Part shown: positions 1 through 9,553 of the stretch, piece by piece
Numbering within the stretch: position 1 is the first letter of the stretch
Layout: every line of letters starts with the position of its first letter
Assembly: GCF_027923555.1 (NCBI RefSeq)
Contig: NZ_AP025523.1
Span: 806,001 to 870,000 of the forward strand
DNA: 64,000 nt
Direction: 5' to 3'
Origin: Vulcanimicrobium alpinum
GTDB lineage: Bacteria; Vulcanimicrobiota; Vulcanimicrobiia; Vulcanimicrobiales; Vulcanimicrobiaceae
Made by a program: the position numbers and the translations under genes
Notes under the pieces: generated by a model
What the model saw: only the letters and a program-made list of their open reading frames with translations
Databases searched by the model: none
What the model was told of the DNA's origin: nothing

Positions 1-2
1 AT

Positions 3-3000
3 GCGTCGAGCGGCGCGTACGCGGGCGACTTCTGGAACGGCTGGTCGTCGGCGACGCCGATCGCGCGCGGCACGATCTTCAGCGATCGTCAGCTCTACCA
101 GCCCGGCGAGACCGCGCAGATGACCGCTGAGGGCTGGTTTCTCGTCGACGGCGAGCTGCGCCGCGGGACGGCGCCGCTCTACACGCTCACGCTTGAAGCG
201 CCCGACGGCAGCAAAACCGATCTTGGCCGCCGGTCGCTGGACGCGTTCGGCGTGATGGCGTTCCCCGTCGCGCTCGCCGCGCACGCCACGCTCGGCTACT
301 ATAGCGTGCACGCGACGGCGGGGAATGGCGAACAGCTCGACGGCTCCTTCCGCGTCGCCGAGTTCAAGCCGCCGAATTTCAAAGTCGATCTCGCGCTCGA
401 CCGCGACGTCGTGCAGCGCGGCGCGACCGTCGCCGCCGCCGCGACGAGCACGTATTTGTTCGGCGCGCCCGTCAGCGGCGCGTCGACGAAGTTCACCGTC
501 ACCCGCGCCCCGGCGCCGTTCGTCCCGAAAGGCCGCGACGGTTTCGTCTTCGGGCGGCGCTGGTTTTGGCCCGAACAGCAGCCCGACGCCGCGACCGACG
601 TCCTGCAGTCGACCCTCGCCGTCGACGCGCAAGGGAAGAACGCCGTCAGCGTCCCGGTCTCCGGCGAGCTTCCGTACGCGATGACGTATCGCGTCGACGC
701 CGACACGACCGACGCGTCGAACGTGGACGTCGCCGACTCGAAGACGTTCACCGCTCTGCCGAGCGCGACGCTCGTCGGCATCAAGAGCGACGACGTCGGG
801 ATCGCGGGAACGCCGCTGCACGTCGGGGTGATCGCGAGCGATCCGGGCGGGGCCAGCATCTCCGCAACGGCGGTGCACCTCGAACTGCAGGCGGCGGACT
901 ACAGCAGCGCCACGCAAATCGTCGAGGGTGCCGAGCGGTCCGTCGACGCGGTCACGTACCGTACCGTCGCCGCCGCGGACGTCACCACCGCTGCCGCCCC
1001 CGTCGATGCCGCGTTGACCCCGCCGAAGGCCGGCACGTACCGCCTGCGCGCGACGGTCGCCGGCAACAACGGGGAAGCGACCGAGACCGACTGGGAGATC
1101 TTCGTCGCGGGCGAGGGCGCCGACGCGTGGTATGCGCGCGATCCGAGCGTCGCATCGGTGAAGCTCGACAAAGACACCTACAAACCCGGCGACACCGTGA
1201 CGGCGCTCGTGCAGTCGCCGTTCCCGAGCGCGGAACTGCACGTCGCAGTCGTGCGCCACGGCGTCCTGTGGGAGACGACGCAGGTGACGGCGAGCCGCGT
1301 ACCGGCCGTGAAGTTCACCGTGACGTCGGAGATGCTCCCGAACGTCGCCGTCGAGGCACTGCTCGTGCGGCGCGGCCCCGTTCCGTCGCACGTGTCGCCC
1401 GCCGGCGGCAACGCGCTCGCGCGCGTCGGCTTCGCGTCGTTCAACGTTGCGCTGGACGCGAAGTATCTGCGCGCAACCGTGCGCGCCGGCAACTCCGTCA
1501 CCGCGCCGGGCGCAGCGCAGACGGTGCGCGTTCACCTGACCGACGCGGCGAACCGACCCGTCGCCGGTGAAGCGACGGTGATGGTCGTCAACGACGCCGT
1601 CCTGCAGTTGACGGGGTATCGTCCGCCCGATCTTGTCAAGCAGATCTACGCCGACCAGCCGATCTCGACGCGATACGCCGACAACCGCGGCGCGCTGGTG
1701 CTCGCGACGCTGCAGCGCCCGCTCCAGAAAGGCTGGGGCTTCGGCGGCGGGCTCTCGGGCGAAGACGCCGATCCGCGCGTGCGCCGCAAGTTTTCGCCGC
1801 TCGCTTTTTTCGCCGGCGCGCTGCGCACCGACGCGAACGGCGACGCGAGTGCGACGTTCACTCTCCCCGACGATCTCACGACGTGGCGGATGATCGCGGT
1901 CACGGCGAGCGCCGACGGCCGCTTCGGCAACGCCGACGCGACCTTCCGCACGACCTTGCCGCTGATCGCGAATCCGGTGCTCCCGCAATTTGCGCGGCCC
2001 GGCACCGGCGATCGCGGCGACCTCCGCATCGACGCGCGCTTCGCCGGGCCGCTCGCGTTTCTGATCGGCGGCAAAGCGGTCCCGGCGACGACCCTGCAGA
2101 CGCCGCTCGAAGCGATCACGCGCGCGTACCGCTTCTCGATCGTTGCAACGGGGACCGGCGACGCGACGGTTACCGTCAACGTGCGCGGCGCGCACGCCGC
2201 CGACGCGTTCGCGATCCCGCTTCCGGTGCGCGATGCGGACGTTGCGGAAGCGGTCGCGCAGACGGGGACGACGCTCGACCACGCGAGCGTCGGGCTGAAC
2301 GTCGCATCCGGCACACCGCGCGACAGCGGCGGGCTCGACATCGTGCTCGCGTCGTCACTGCTCCCGGAGATCGACACGGCGGCGCAGCGCGCGCTGCTCG
2401 GCGACGATCGCCTCGCACTCTCGTCCGCGAGCCGACTCGCGATCGCCGCCGATCTCGTGACGCTGGCCGCGCGCAGCGGCGGCGATGCGACGCTCGCGCG
2501 GCGGCGCGCCGCCGCGGAGCTGACGACGCTCGCGAGCTTGCGCCGCAGGGACGGCGGCTTCGCGCCGTATTGGCAGGCGGAGAAATCCGACGCCTGGGAT
2601 TCGATCGGCGTGCTCTCCGCGCTCGCGAGCGCCCGCGCCGCGAAACTGCCCGTCGATGGGGCGCTGATCGGCGGCGCATCGGCCTACGTCGCGGCGGTGC
2701 TGAACGATCCGCCGGCGCACGTCGCGTGGTGCACAAACGCGTCCTGCAAGGCGCAGCTGCGACTCGCGGCGCTGATCGCGCTCGCCGACGCCGGCGACCG
2801 GCGCTCGACGTTTCTCGGCCAGATCGATGCCGAGGCGGCGCACTTCGACTTCGCCGATCGAGCGCGGCTCGCGCGCGTCATGACCGGTGATCCGGGCTAT
2901 GCGGATCGCGCCGCGGCCCTCGCCAAGGCGATCGACGATCTCCTCACCGCGACGGCGCGCGGCGCCGCTGTAACGCTCCCGGCGCGCTACGCGTGGCGCG

Positions 3001-3854
3001 ATTCCCGCGTCGTCGCCCAAGCCGAAGCGCTGCGGCTCGAACTCGCGCGCGGCGCCGACGGCGAGACGATCAATCGCGTCACCCGCGCCCTGCTCGACAT
3101 GCGCCGCAACGGTTCGTTCGGATGCGCGTGCGAGAACGCCGCCGCGCTCGCAGCGCTCGTCGACGTCTCCGCGCGCGAGTCGCGGGCCGACTTCACCGCC
3201 GCCGCGGCGATCGGCGGACGTACCGTCGCGACGGAACGGTTCAGCGGCGCCCGTGCCGCGCAGCGCAGCACGACCGTCGCGATGCGCGATCTCCCGCGTG
3301 GGCGCAGCGACGTGACGCTGACCAAACAGGGATCGGGAACGATGCACTACGGGGTGACCTACCGGTACCGTCTCGCCGGCGCGGCGCCGGGCCGCCTCAA
3401 CGGCTTGCGTGTCACCCGCATCGTCCATCCGGCGAACTCTGCGACCGTGCTGGCGTCGTTCGGCCTTGCAATCCCGTCGTCGCCGCTCGAACTCGCGGCC
3501 GCGCAGGTCTACGACATCGAACTGCAGGTGATTTCGGACCATCCGGTCGAGCGCGTGCTGATCAGCGATCCCTTGCCTGCCGGTATGCAGGCCGTCGACA
3601 CCGGGTTCGCAACCGCGTCGACCGCGGTCCAGGCGCCGCAGAGCGCGTGGGAGATCGGCGATCAGCAGATACGTTCCGACCGGATCGAAGCGTACGCGGA
3701 TCGCCTCGACCCCGGGATATACCGCCTGCACTATTTGGTACGCACCGTGACGCCCGGAACGTACGCCTGGCCCGGAGCGGACGCCCACTTGGCCGACCGG
3801 CCCGACGAGTTCGGCCGATCGGCCGTGTCGACACTCACGGTTCGCACGAAATAG
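3..3854 (+). CDS. Alpha-2-macroglobulin family protein, 5' partial
   Basis: The frame is open to the left window edge, so the start is outside and the ATG at 120 is internal. About 1,283 residues are visible. Just upstream of 120 the frame encodes GTIFSDRQLYQPGETAQMT, a typical macroglobulin-domain motif, and near residue 620 LPDDLTTWR marks the core A2M domain. Bacterial members are periplasmic, often lipid-anchored, large protease-trapping or envelope-defence proteins. The thioester motif (YPYGCLEQ in the family) should fall near 2390-2440, but the sequence there reads LLGDDRLALSSASRL, with no Cys or Gln, so covalent trapping is not expected. The C-terminal part (HYGVTYRYR region) resembles the last macroglobulin domain. 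First of a same-strand run of four genes. Family assignment is firm; physiological role is inferred. Confidence 0.85.
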   Translation, partial: ASSGAYAGDFWNGWSSATPIARGTIFSDRQLYQPGETAQMTAEGWFLVDGELRRGTAPLYTLTLEAPDGSKTDLGRRSLDAFGVMAFPVALAAHATLGYYSVHATAGNGEQLDGSFRVAEFKPPNFKVDLALDRDVVQRGATVAAAATSTYLFGAPVSGASTKFTVTRAPAPFVPKGRDGFVFGRRWFWPEQQPDAATDVLQSTLAVDAQGKNAVSVPVSGELPYAMTYRVDADTTDASNVDVADSKTFTALPSATLVGIKSDDVGIAGTPLHVGVIASDPGGASISATAVHLELQAADYSSATQIVEGAERSVDAVTYRTVAAADVTTAAAPVDAALTPPKAGTYRLRATVAGNNGEATETDWEIFVAGEGADAWYARDPSVASVKLDKDTYKPGDTVTALVQSPFPSAELHVAVVRHGVLWETTQVTASRVPAVKFTVTSEMLPNVAVEALLVRRGPVPSHVSPAGGNALARVGFASFNVALDAKYLRATVRAGNSVTAPGAAQTVRVHLTDAANRPVAGEATVMVVNDAVLQLTGYRPPDLVKQIYADQPISTRYADNRGALVLATLQRPLQKGWGFGGGLSGEDADPRVRRKFSPLAFFAGALRTDANGDASATFTLPDDLTTWRMIAVTASADGRFGNADATFRTTLPLIANPVLPQFARPGTGDRGDLRIDARFAGPLAFLIGGKAVPATTLQTPLEAITRAYRFSIVATGTGDATVTVNVRGAHAADAFAIPLPVRDADVAEAVAQTGTTLDHASVGLNVASGTPRDSGGLDIVLASSLLPEIDTAAQRALLGDDRLALSSASRLAIAADLVTLAARSGGDATLARRRAAAELTTLASLRRRDGGFAPYWQAEKSDAWDSIGVLSALASARAAKLPVDGALIGGASAYVAAVLNDPPAHVAWCTNASCKAQLRLAALIALADAGDRRSTFLGQIDAEAAHFDFADRARLARVMTGDPGYADRAAALAKAIDDLLTATARGAAVTLPARYAWRDSRVVAQAEALRLELARGADGETINRVTRALLDMRRNGSFGCACENAAALAALVDVSARESRADFTAAAAIGGRTVATERFSGARAAQRSTTVAMRDLPRGRSDVTLTKQGSGTMHYGVTYRYRLAGAAPGRLNGLRVTRIVHPANSATVLASFGLAIPSSPLELAAAQVYDIELQVISDHPVERVLISDPLPAGMQAVDTGFATASTAVQAPQSAWEIGDQQIRSDRIEAYADRLDPGIYRLHYLVRTVTPGTYAWPGADAHLADRPDEFGRSAVSTLTVRTK

Positions 3855-3881
3855 GACGATAGAAAGAGGGAAGGAGGCCGG

Positions 3882-4709
3882 ATGTCGTGGATACGGCAAG
3901 CGGATTCTCCCGAGGCATTGCGGATTCCGCATCGCCTCGCATTCCCGTTGAGGTTGCGCATGAGCGTATTTCCTGTCCCGTCACCGGAGGAAACGCCGCG
4001 CGCCGGTTCACCGTCCGCTCCGGTGGATCCGGCGCACGCGGCGGCTGCATTGACCGAGGCGCAAAAGCGCGCCGCGGAACGTCGTCTGGCTGCAGAACAA
4101 CTGCTCGCGCAAGCGCGCATGCTCGAAGAGCGCATCGGCATCGAAGCCGAACAAGCGCGCATCGCGAGCGCGCGTGCCCGCGTGGGTCAAATCAGCGCCG
4201 CGCTGAACGCGGCCGTCGCCGACGAACACGGCGCGAAAGAGATCGCCGAGGGCGCGGCGACCACCCTGCAAGCGGTGATCCAGGAGCGTGAGAAGCTGCA
4301 GTCGCGGGTGGACGAACTGCGCAGCGCGATCGAGGCCGCCCAGGAAGACGTAACGGCGCTCGAAACGCGGCTCGCGGACGCGCGAAGCATCGTGCAGCGC
4401 GGGGTCGCCGCGCAGAACGATGCATCGGCGCAGCTGGACGAGCTCGCGCGCGCGGAACAGCAGGCGCGCGCGGAAGCCGAGGCGGCGGAGGCGGGGCTGC
4501 GCGAGCGCATCGCGGCGCGCGAGCAGCTCGAGGCCGAACTGCGTTCGGTCGAGACGACCGTCGTGCCGTTCTCCGGCGCGGCGCCGTCGCTCGAATCGAT
4601 CGACATGCTCAACTCGCTCGAGAAACAGATCGACGCCGGCAGCGAAGCGTCGCGGCGCGTCGCCGAACGTCGAGCAGCCGACGAAGCACGGCGCCGCACG
4701 ACCAACTGA
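3882..4709 (+). CDS. Coiled-coil protein of unknown function
   Basis: The 275-residue product is Ala/Glu/Arg rich with long heptad-like stretches from about residue 60 to 235, predicting an extended coiled coil; no signal peptide or membrane segment is seen. I recognise no family. Two starts compete: the ATG at 3882 follows a near-perfect Shine-Dalgarno (AAGGAGG at 3871-3877, 4 nt spacing), while the ATG at 3960 has GAGG at 3950-3953 and codon use after it matches the genome better (the first 26 codons contain several A/T-ending codons). It lies 27 bp after the macroglobulin gene and 2 bp before the zinc-ribbon gene, so all are probably one transcript. A scaffold or envelope-stress role is only a guess. 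Confidence 0.6.
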   Translation: MSWIRQADSPEALRIPHRLAFPLRLRMSVFPVPSPEETPRAGSPSAPVDPAHAAAALTEAQKRAAERRLAAEQLLAQARMLEERIGIEAEQARIASARARVGQISAALNAAVADEHGAKEIAEGAATTLQAVIQEREKLQSRVDELRSAIEAAQEDVTALETRLADARSIVQRGVAAQNDASAQLDELARAEQQARAEAEAAEAGLRERIAAREQLEAELRSVETTVVPFSGAAPSLESIDMLNSLEKQIDAGSEASRRVAERRAADEARRRTTN

Positions 4710-4711
4710 CG

Positions 4712-5995
4712 ATGAAAATGCTCGAATTCGGCGTCTGCCGCAATGCGGCGTGCCCCAAAGCGGCGACCAGCGAACCGATCGAACTGTATCCGGGCCCGGG
4801 CGAGTACTGCCCGGATTGCGGCGAGCGGCTCGACCCGCTCCCCGCACCGTCCGCCGCAACATCCACGGCGCCTGCTCCGAGCGCGCCGCCGCCCGTTCCA
4901 CCGCCGCCGGCCGCGGTCGCGCCGCCGCCGGCCGCGCCCGCAGCCCCGCGTCCGGCGGCTGCCGTGCCGGCAGCGCCGGTCGTCCCCCCGCCCGCTCCGG
5001 CCGCGCCTCTGCCGCCGCCCGCCGCGGCCGCGCCCCCGCCGCCCGCGCCGGTTCCCGCGGCACCCGTCGCTCCGCCGCGCGCCGCCTCGACGTCGCGCGT
5101 CGCGTTTTCGCAGGACGACTTCGAAAAATTTCGCGCTCAAGTCGATGAGGCTCCGGCCGCGCCGCCGCCGACGCGCGCCGTTTTCCGGCCCCCGATCGTC
5201 GCGATCGCGGCGGCGGTCGTCGTCGTGCTGCTCGTCGTCGTCGTCGCCGTTTTCGGTTTGCGTTCGCGCTCCGGGAAATCAGGATCCGCCGCGGTCGCGG
5301 CGGCGCAGCTCTGCGGATCGCCCGGCACGGCCGAACTCGCGTCGGCGATCGCGCAAGCCTACGCGAAGAAGACGGGGAAGCCCGCTCCGACCGTCACCAC
5401 TTCCGATTCGAACGCGTCACCGTGCGACGTGCGGTTCTGGACCGCCGGCGGCGGCGACGCGCGCGCGATCATCGCCCACGACGCGGTCGTCGCGATCGTG
5501 AACCCGCAGAACCCCGTCTCGCGCCTCAGCCCGACGCAACTGCGCGGGATCCTCACCGGGAAAATCACCGATTGGTCGTCCCTCGGCGATACGCCCAAGC
5601 CGATCATCGCGATGCTGCCGGAGAGCGGCAGCGACGAGGTGCGCGTCGTGCAGCAGACGCTCTTGCGCGGCGTGAAGAACGCAAGCACCGTCGTTCACGC
5701 GCCGTCGACCGCGGCGGTGGTGCGGGCCGTCGCCGGGGCCAGCGGCCGCAGGTTCATCGGTCTGGTGTCGTTCAGCGGCGCGGTCCCCGGCAAGGTGCTC
5801 GCGATCGGCGCTTCGACCCCGCCCAGCGTCCTCTCGATCGCCGATCATCGCTACCCGTACTCGTACGACGTAATGGTCGGGTCGGATTTTCGCACCCCGC
5901 CCGCTGATGCGGCGGCGCTCATCGCATTCGCCCGTTCGGACGAAGTGCAAGCGATCGTCACCCATGCGGGCTTCATCGGAAGGCATGGTTTCTGA
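4712..5995 (+). CDS. Zinc-ribbon / Pro-rich / TM / phosphate-type binding protein
   Basis: The 427-residue protein has an unusual order of parts. Residues 9-36 hold four cysteines (C9, C14, C33, C36) of a small zinc ribbon. Residues 45-140 are an Ala/Pro-rich linker. A single membrane segment of Val/Ala/Leu lies at about 160-183. Residues 200-427 resemble the PstS-like periplasmic binding fold: the stretch with LSPTQLRGILTGKITDW is typical of phosphate-type binding proteins. The topology expected is a cytoplasmic zinc ribbon with the binding domain outside. No PstCAB genes are nearby; the next gene, 0 bp away, is another solute-binding protein. It may act as a membrane sensor or scaffold rather than transport component. 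Domain calls are from motif recognition only. Confidence 0.65.
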   Translation: MKMLEFGVCRNAACPKAATSEPIELYPGPGEYCPDCGERLDPLPAPSAATSTAPAPSAPPPVPPPPAAVAPPPAAPAAPRPAAAVPAAPVVPPPAPAAPLPPPAAAAPPPPAPVPAAPVAPPRAASTSRVAFSQDDFEKFRAQVDEAPAAPPPTRAVFRPPIVAIAAAVVVVLLVVVVAVFGLRSRSGKSGSAAVAAAQLCGSPGTAELASAIAQAYAKKTGKPAPTVTTSDSNASPCDVRFWTAGGGDARAIIAHDAVVAIVNPQNPVSRLSPTQLRGILTGKITDWSSLGDTPKPIIAMLPESGSDEVRVVQQTLLRGVKNASTVVHAPSTAAVVRAVAGASGRRFIGLVSFSGAVPGKVLAIGASTPPSVLSIADHRYPYSYDVMVGSDFRTPPADAAALIAFARSDEVQAIVTHAGFIGRHGF

Positions 5996-7225
5996 GTGAG
6001 CACACGTCGTCGTTTCACTGCCGGCGTTGTCGCCATCGCGCTGCTCGGGGCACTCGGCCCCGCGAGCGCGGCGCCGCGTGACACGATCGTGTTCGGGTGC
6101 GCAGTCTCGCTCACCGGGTCGCTCGCCGCCGAAGGGAAGCTGACCCGCGAAGGGTACGATTTCTGGATGCGCTACGTGAACTCGCACGGCGGAATCCGCG
6201 TCGGCCAAACCGCGTACAACGTCGACATCAAATACGCCGACGACGAGTCGACCGCGCAGACGACGGCCAAGCAAGTCGAAAGCCTGATCACCGACCAGCA
6301 CGTCGATTTCATCCTCGGGCCGTATGCGTCCGGACCGACCTTCGCCGCCGCGTCGGTCGCCGAAAAGCACAAGATCCCGATGACCGATAGCGCGGGCGCC
6401 GCGGAACGCATCTTCAATCAGGGCTATCGCTACACGTTCGGCGTGCTCTCGCCCGCGCGCAAATACCTCGTCGGGATCATCGAGTTCGCGGTGAAGCGGT
6501 CGCCCAAACCACGCACGGTCGCGATCAGCGCGGCCGGCGACGCGTTCTCGCTCGAAGTACAACAGGGTGCGGTGCAGTCGGCGAACGATCACGGCCTGCA
6601 CGTCGTCTACGCCGAGCACTACACCGATGATCCGGCGTCGATCGCGGCGGCGGCTTCCGCGATCAAGGCGGCGAACCCCGACATCGTGCTCAACGCCGGC
6701 CACTTGCAGGACGCGCTCGCGATGCATCGGGCGCTGCGCGATCAGAAGGTCGCCGCGAAGATCTACGGCTACTCGGTCGGCCCCGATACGCCGGAGTTCC
6801 GCAACTCGCTCGGCGCCGACGCGCAGGGCGTCGTCGGGAGCGCGCAGTGGTCTCCGGCGGTCACCTACAAGGCCGACCCCGGCTTCTACGCCACGGCGCG
6901 CCAGTACGCGCAGGCGTTCACCAAAGACGTCGGCCACACGCCCGACTACCACAACGCGGAAGCGTCGGCGGCCGCCCTCGCGTTTCAATACGCGATCGAG
7001 CGCGCAGGATCGAAAGACCACGAAGCGGTCCGAGACGCGCTCGCGAAACTCGACGTCGTGACGTTCTTCGGCCTGCTGAAATTCGACACGCGCGGACTCA
7101 ACGTCTTCAAGCCGATGGTCGTTAATCAGATCCAAGGCGCGAAACTCGCGACGATCTACCCCTACCGGCTTTCCGATGCACCGCCGGTCTATCCGGCACC
7201 GGCCTGGACCGTCTCGCAAAAATGA
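5996..7225 (+). CDS. ABC transporter substrate-binding protein, branched-chain amino acid type
   Basis: The 409-residue protein begins with a GTG directly after the stop codon of the previous gene. An N-terminal RRR followed by a hydrophobic stretch and an ASAA-type cleavage site forms an export signal, possibly twin-arginine. The mature part reads GCAVSLTGSLAAEGK, then a type I periplasmic binding fold of the LivK/Peripla_BP_6 family (GGIRVGQTAYNVDIKYADDE, later DGYWS-equivalent region). It binds amino acids or related small ligands in the periplasm. No permease or ATPase genes adjoin it, so a dedicated transporter must lie elsewhere, or it works as an orphan receptor. Family call is secure, ligand unknown. 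Confidence 0.85.
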   Translation: MSTRRRFTAGVVAIALLGALGPASAAPRDTIVFGCAVSLTGSLAAEGKLTREGYDFWMRYVNSHGGIRVGQTAYNVDIKYADDESTAQTTAKQVESLITDQHVDFILGPYASGPTFAAASVAEKHKIPMTDSAGAAERIFNQGYRYTFGVLSPARKYLVGIIEFAVKRSPKPRTVAISAAGDAFSLEVQQGAVQSANDHGLHVVYAEHYTDDPASIAAAASAIKAANPDIVLNAGHLQDALAMHRALRDQKVAAKIYGYSVGPDTPEFRNSLGADAQGVVGSAQWSPAVTYKADPGFYATARQYAQAFTKDVGHTPDYHNAEASAAALAFQYAIERAGSKDHEAVRDALAKLDVVTFFGLLKFDTRGLNVFKPMVVNQIQGAKLATIYPYRLSDAPPVYPAPAWTVSQK

Positions 7226-7279
7226 CGCCGTTCGCGCCCTCTCCAGGCAAGCGGTAAAACCCGGCGGAACCGCACGGTC

Positions 7280-8275
7280 TCAGTGGTGCCGCGGTGCGCT
7301 GCTCGCACCGGGCACGCCGGTTGCGTTGCGCGGCCGCAGGTCGTGCCGCGCATCGATCGTCCGAATCACGTGCGAGTACGATGAGATGATGATCGACTGC
7401 GTGAACGCCGAACCGCGACGATAGCGTACGCCGTCGAGGAACTCGCCGTCGGTGACGCCGGTGGCGGTGAAGATCGCCAGCTCGCTCGCGCAGAGATCGT
7501 CGAGCGTCAGCGTGCGCCCGATGCGCAGCCCTTCGCCGCGCGCGATCTCTTCGTCGCGCTCGTCGCGCGCCCACAGCCGGCCTTGCATCTCGCCGCCCAG
7601 CGCACGCGTCGCGCACGCCGCGATGACGCCTTCTGGCGCGCCGCCGATCCCCGCCAGCATGTCGACGCGGGCGCGATCTTCGAGCACCGCGTACACGGCG
7701 TTCGCGACGTCGCCGTCGCCGAACACGCGCACGCGCGCGCCGACGGCGCGCACCGCGCGCATCAGGTCTTCGTTGCGCGGCCGCTCCAGCAGCGCGACGG
7801 TGAGGTCGGCGACTTCGCGTCCCTTTGCCCGCGCGAGCGCGCGCAAGTTCTCTTCGAGCGGGACGTCGATCGAGACGACGCCGCGGCCCGCCGGGCCGGT
7901 GACCAGCTTCTCCATGTACGGGACGCGGGTGCGGAAGAGCGCGCCGCGCGGCGCGGCGGCGATCACCGCGATCGCGCCGGGGCCGCCTTTCGATGCCAGC
8001 GTCGTCCCGTCGATCGGATCGACGGCGATGTCGAGCGACGGACCTTTGCCGTTCCCGACCTCCTCGCCGTGATAGAGCATCGGGGCTTCGTCTTTCTCGC
8101 CCTCGCCGATGACGACGACGCCGGAAAGATCCGCGCTCGCGAGCGCCGTGCGCATCGCTTCGACCGCCGCACCGTCGACGGCGTTCTTGTCGCCGAGGCC
8201 GACGAGCCGGCCGGCCGCGATCGCAGCGGCTTCAGTACCGCGAACGAACGCATATTCGAGCGCATGGGTCTCCAT
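7280..8275 (-). CDS. glpX: Class II fructose-1,6-bisphosphatase GlpX
   Basis: The product (331 residues) dephosphorylates fructose 1,6-bisphosphate in gluconeogenesis or the Calvin cycle. It aligns throughout with GlpX: GDKNAVDGAAVEAMR near the start, IGEGEKDEAPML for metal binding, the DPIDGTT lithium-sensitive phosphatase motif, and GIGGAPEGV. I chose the ATG at 8275 because the E. coli GlpX N terminus aligns from there; the open frame reaches 8347. No clear Shine-Dalgarno precedes 8275. It follows the PHA depolymerase on the same strand after 90 bp and converges on the binding-protein gene at 7225. With PPDK at 34.8 kb it supports gluconeogenic flux. Confidence 0.93.
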   Translation of the reverse strand: METHALEYAFVRGTEAAAIAAGRLVGLGDKNAVDGAAVEAMRTALASADLSGVVVIGEGEKDEAPMLYHGEEVGNGKGPSLDIAVDPIDGTTLASKGGPGAIAVIAAAPRGALFRTRVPYMEKLVTGPAGRGVVSIDVPLEENLRALARAKGREVADLTVALLERPRNEDLMRAVRAVGARVRVFGDGDVANAVYAVLEDRARVDMLAGIGGAPEGVIAACATRALGGEMQGRLWARDERDEEIARGEGLRIGRTLTLDDLCASELAIFTATGVTDGEFLDGVRYRRGSAFTQSIIISSYSHVIRTIDARHDLRPRNATGVPGASSAPRHH

Positions 8276-8365
8276 AGGAGGCCTATTTCTAGGTGGCCGC
8301 TTGCTCAAAACCTGCCGAAACGCACATTCGCAGGTAAAGAAACGCACGGCCCCCGCCGCCGCGCC

Positions 8366-9553
8366 CTAGACGTGCGCGGCGATGAACTCCGCGATGCGCG
8401 GATAGATCGACTCGCGATAACGGCGCCCGTTGAAGACGCCGTAGTGGCCGACCCCGGGCTGCAGCAGATGCTCGCGATCCTCGGCGAGGATCGACGTCGT
8501 CAACCCGTGCGCCGCGAAGGTCTGTCCGGGTCCGCTGATGTCGTCGAGTTCGCCCTCGACCGTCATCAGCGCGGTACGTGCGATCGCGGCCGGATCGACG
8601 GGACGTCCGCGCCACGTCATCGTCCCGCTCATCAGCGCCGCGCGCTTGAACACGACGTCGACCGTCTGCAGGTAGAACTCGGCCGGGATATCCATCACCG
8701 AGAGATATTCGTCGTAGAACGCACGCCGTTTCGCCGCATCCTCATCGTCGCCGCGCACGAGCGCGTTGAAGATCTTGAGATGCGCTTCGATGTGCCGGTC
8801 GGGGTGCATCGCGACGAACGCGCCGAGCTGCAGGAAGCCCGGATAGACGCGGCGTCCGGCGCCGCGATACCAAGACGGCACGCGCGCGGTGAGCTCGCGA
8901 TCGAACCATTCCAGCGTGCGGTTCGCGGCGAGCTTCGTCGGCGCGGTCGGCGATGCGTCGACGTCGAGCGGGCCGCCCATCAGCACCATCGAGCGCGGCT
9001 GTGCGGGATCGTCGTCCTGCGCCATCAGCGCGACGGCGCTGAGCACCGCCGGCACCGGCTGACACACGCCGATCACGTGAACGTCCGGACCGAGGAGACG
9101 AATCCAATCCATCAGATAGCCGATGTAGTCGTCGAGATCGAACGAACCGGCCGAGACCGGGACGTCGCGCGCATCGGTCCAATCGGTGATGTACACGTCG
9201 TGTTCGTCGATCAGGCTCTCGACGGTCCCGCGCAGCAGCGTCGCGTAGTGACCCGAGAGCGGCGCGACCAGCAGCACGCGCGGCACCTCGCGGGTTCGTG
9301 GGCGCTCGAAGCGGATCAAATCGCCAAACGGCCGGGAATCGATCGTCGCGATCGTCTCCGGGACGTTCCACGCCGGTTTGCCGCGGCGCTCGGCGACGCC
9401 TGAGAAGACGTCGGCCGACGCCGAGATCATCCGGGCAGGCAGCGTATAGGAGAACGGAGAGAAGGGATTGCCGAAGAAGAATTTTGCCGTTGCCGCGGAC
9501 CAGCGGGCGGGAGCCATCGCGAGATAGGCCGCGTCGTACAGTTCGTAGTTGAT
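8366..9553 (-). CDS. phaZ: Intracellular poly(3-hydroxybutyrate) depolymerase PhaZ
   Basis: The enzyme mobilises stored PHB granules in the cytoplasm. It matches the Ralstonia PhaZ1 type along its length: the nucleophile cysteine in VHVIGVCQP, then MGGPLDVDASPTAP, GRRVYPGFLQ, TVEGELDDISG and a C-terminal GHYGVFNGRR. The first in-frame ATG is at 9517, but family similarity extends upstream through INYELYDAAYLAMAPARW. No ATG, GTG or TTG exists between the in-frame stop at 9599-9601 and 9517; a GGAGG at 9562-9566 sits 8 nt before an ATC at 9551-9553, which I take as the start (395 residues). It is divergent from phaB and upstream of glpX. Confidence 0.88.
   Translation of the reverse strand: MNYELYDAAYLAMAPARWSAATAKFFFGNPFSPFSYTLPARMISASADVFSGVAERRGKPAWNVPETIATIDSRPFGDLIRFERPRTREVPRVLLVAPLSGHYATLLRGTVESLIDEHDVYITDWTDARDVPVSAGSFDLDDYIGYLMDWIRLLGPDVHVIGVCQPVPAVLSAVALMAQDDDPAQPRSMVLMGGPLDVDASPTAPTKLAANRTLEWFDRELTARVPSWYRGAGRRVYPGFLQLGAFVAMHPDRHIEAHLKIFNALVRGDDEDAAKRRAFYDEYLSVMDIPAEFYLQTVDVVFKRAALMSGTMTWRGRPVDPAAIARTALMTVEGELDDISGPGQTFAAHGLTTSILAEDREHLLQPGVGHYGVFNGRRYRESIYPRIAEFIAAHV

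Noticed and set aside
120-122. ATG at 120 as the start of the macroglobulin gene
   Set aside because: The frame is open and encodes a macroglobulin motif upstream of this codon up to the window edge.
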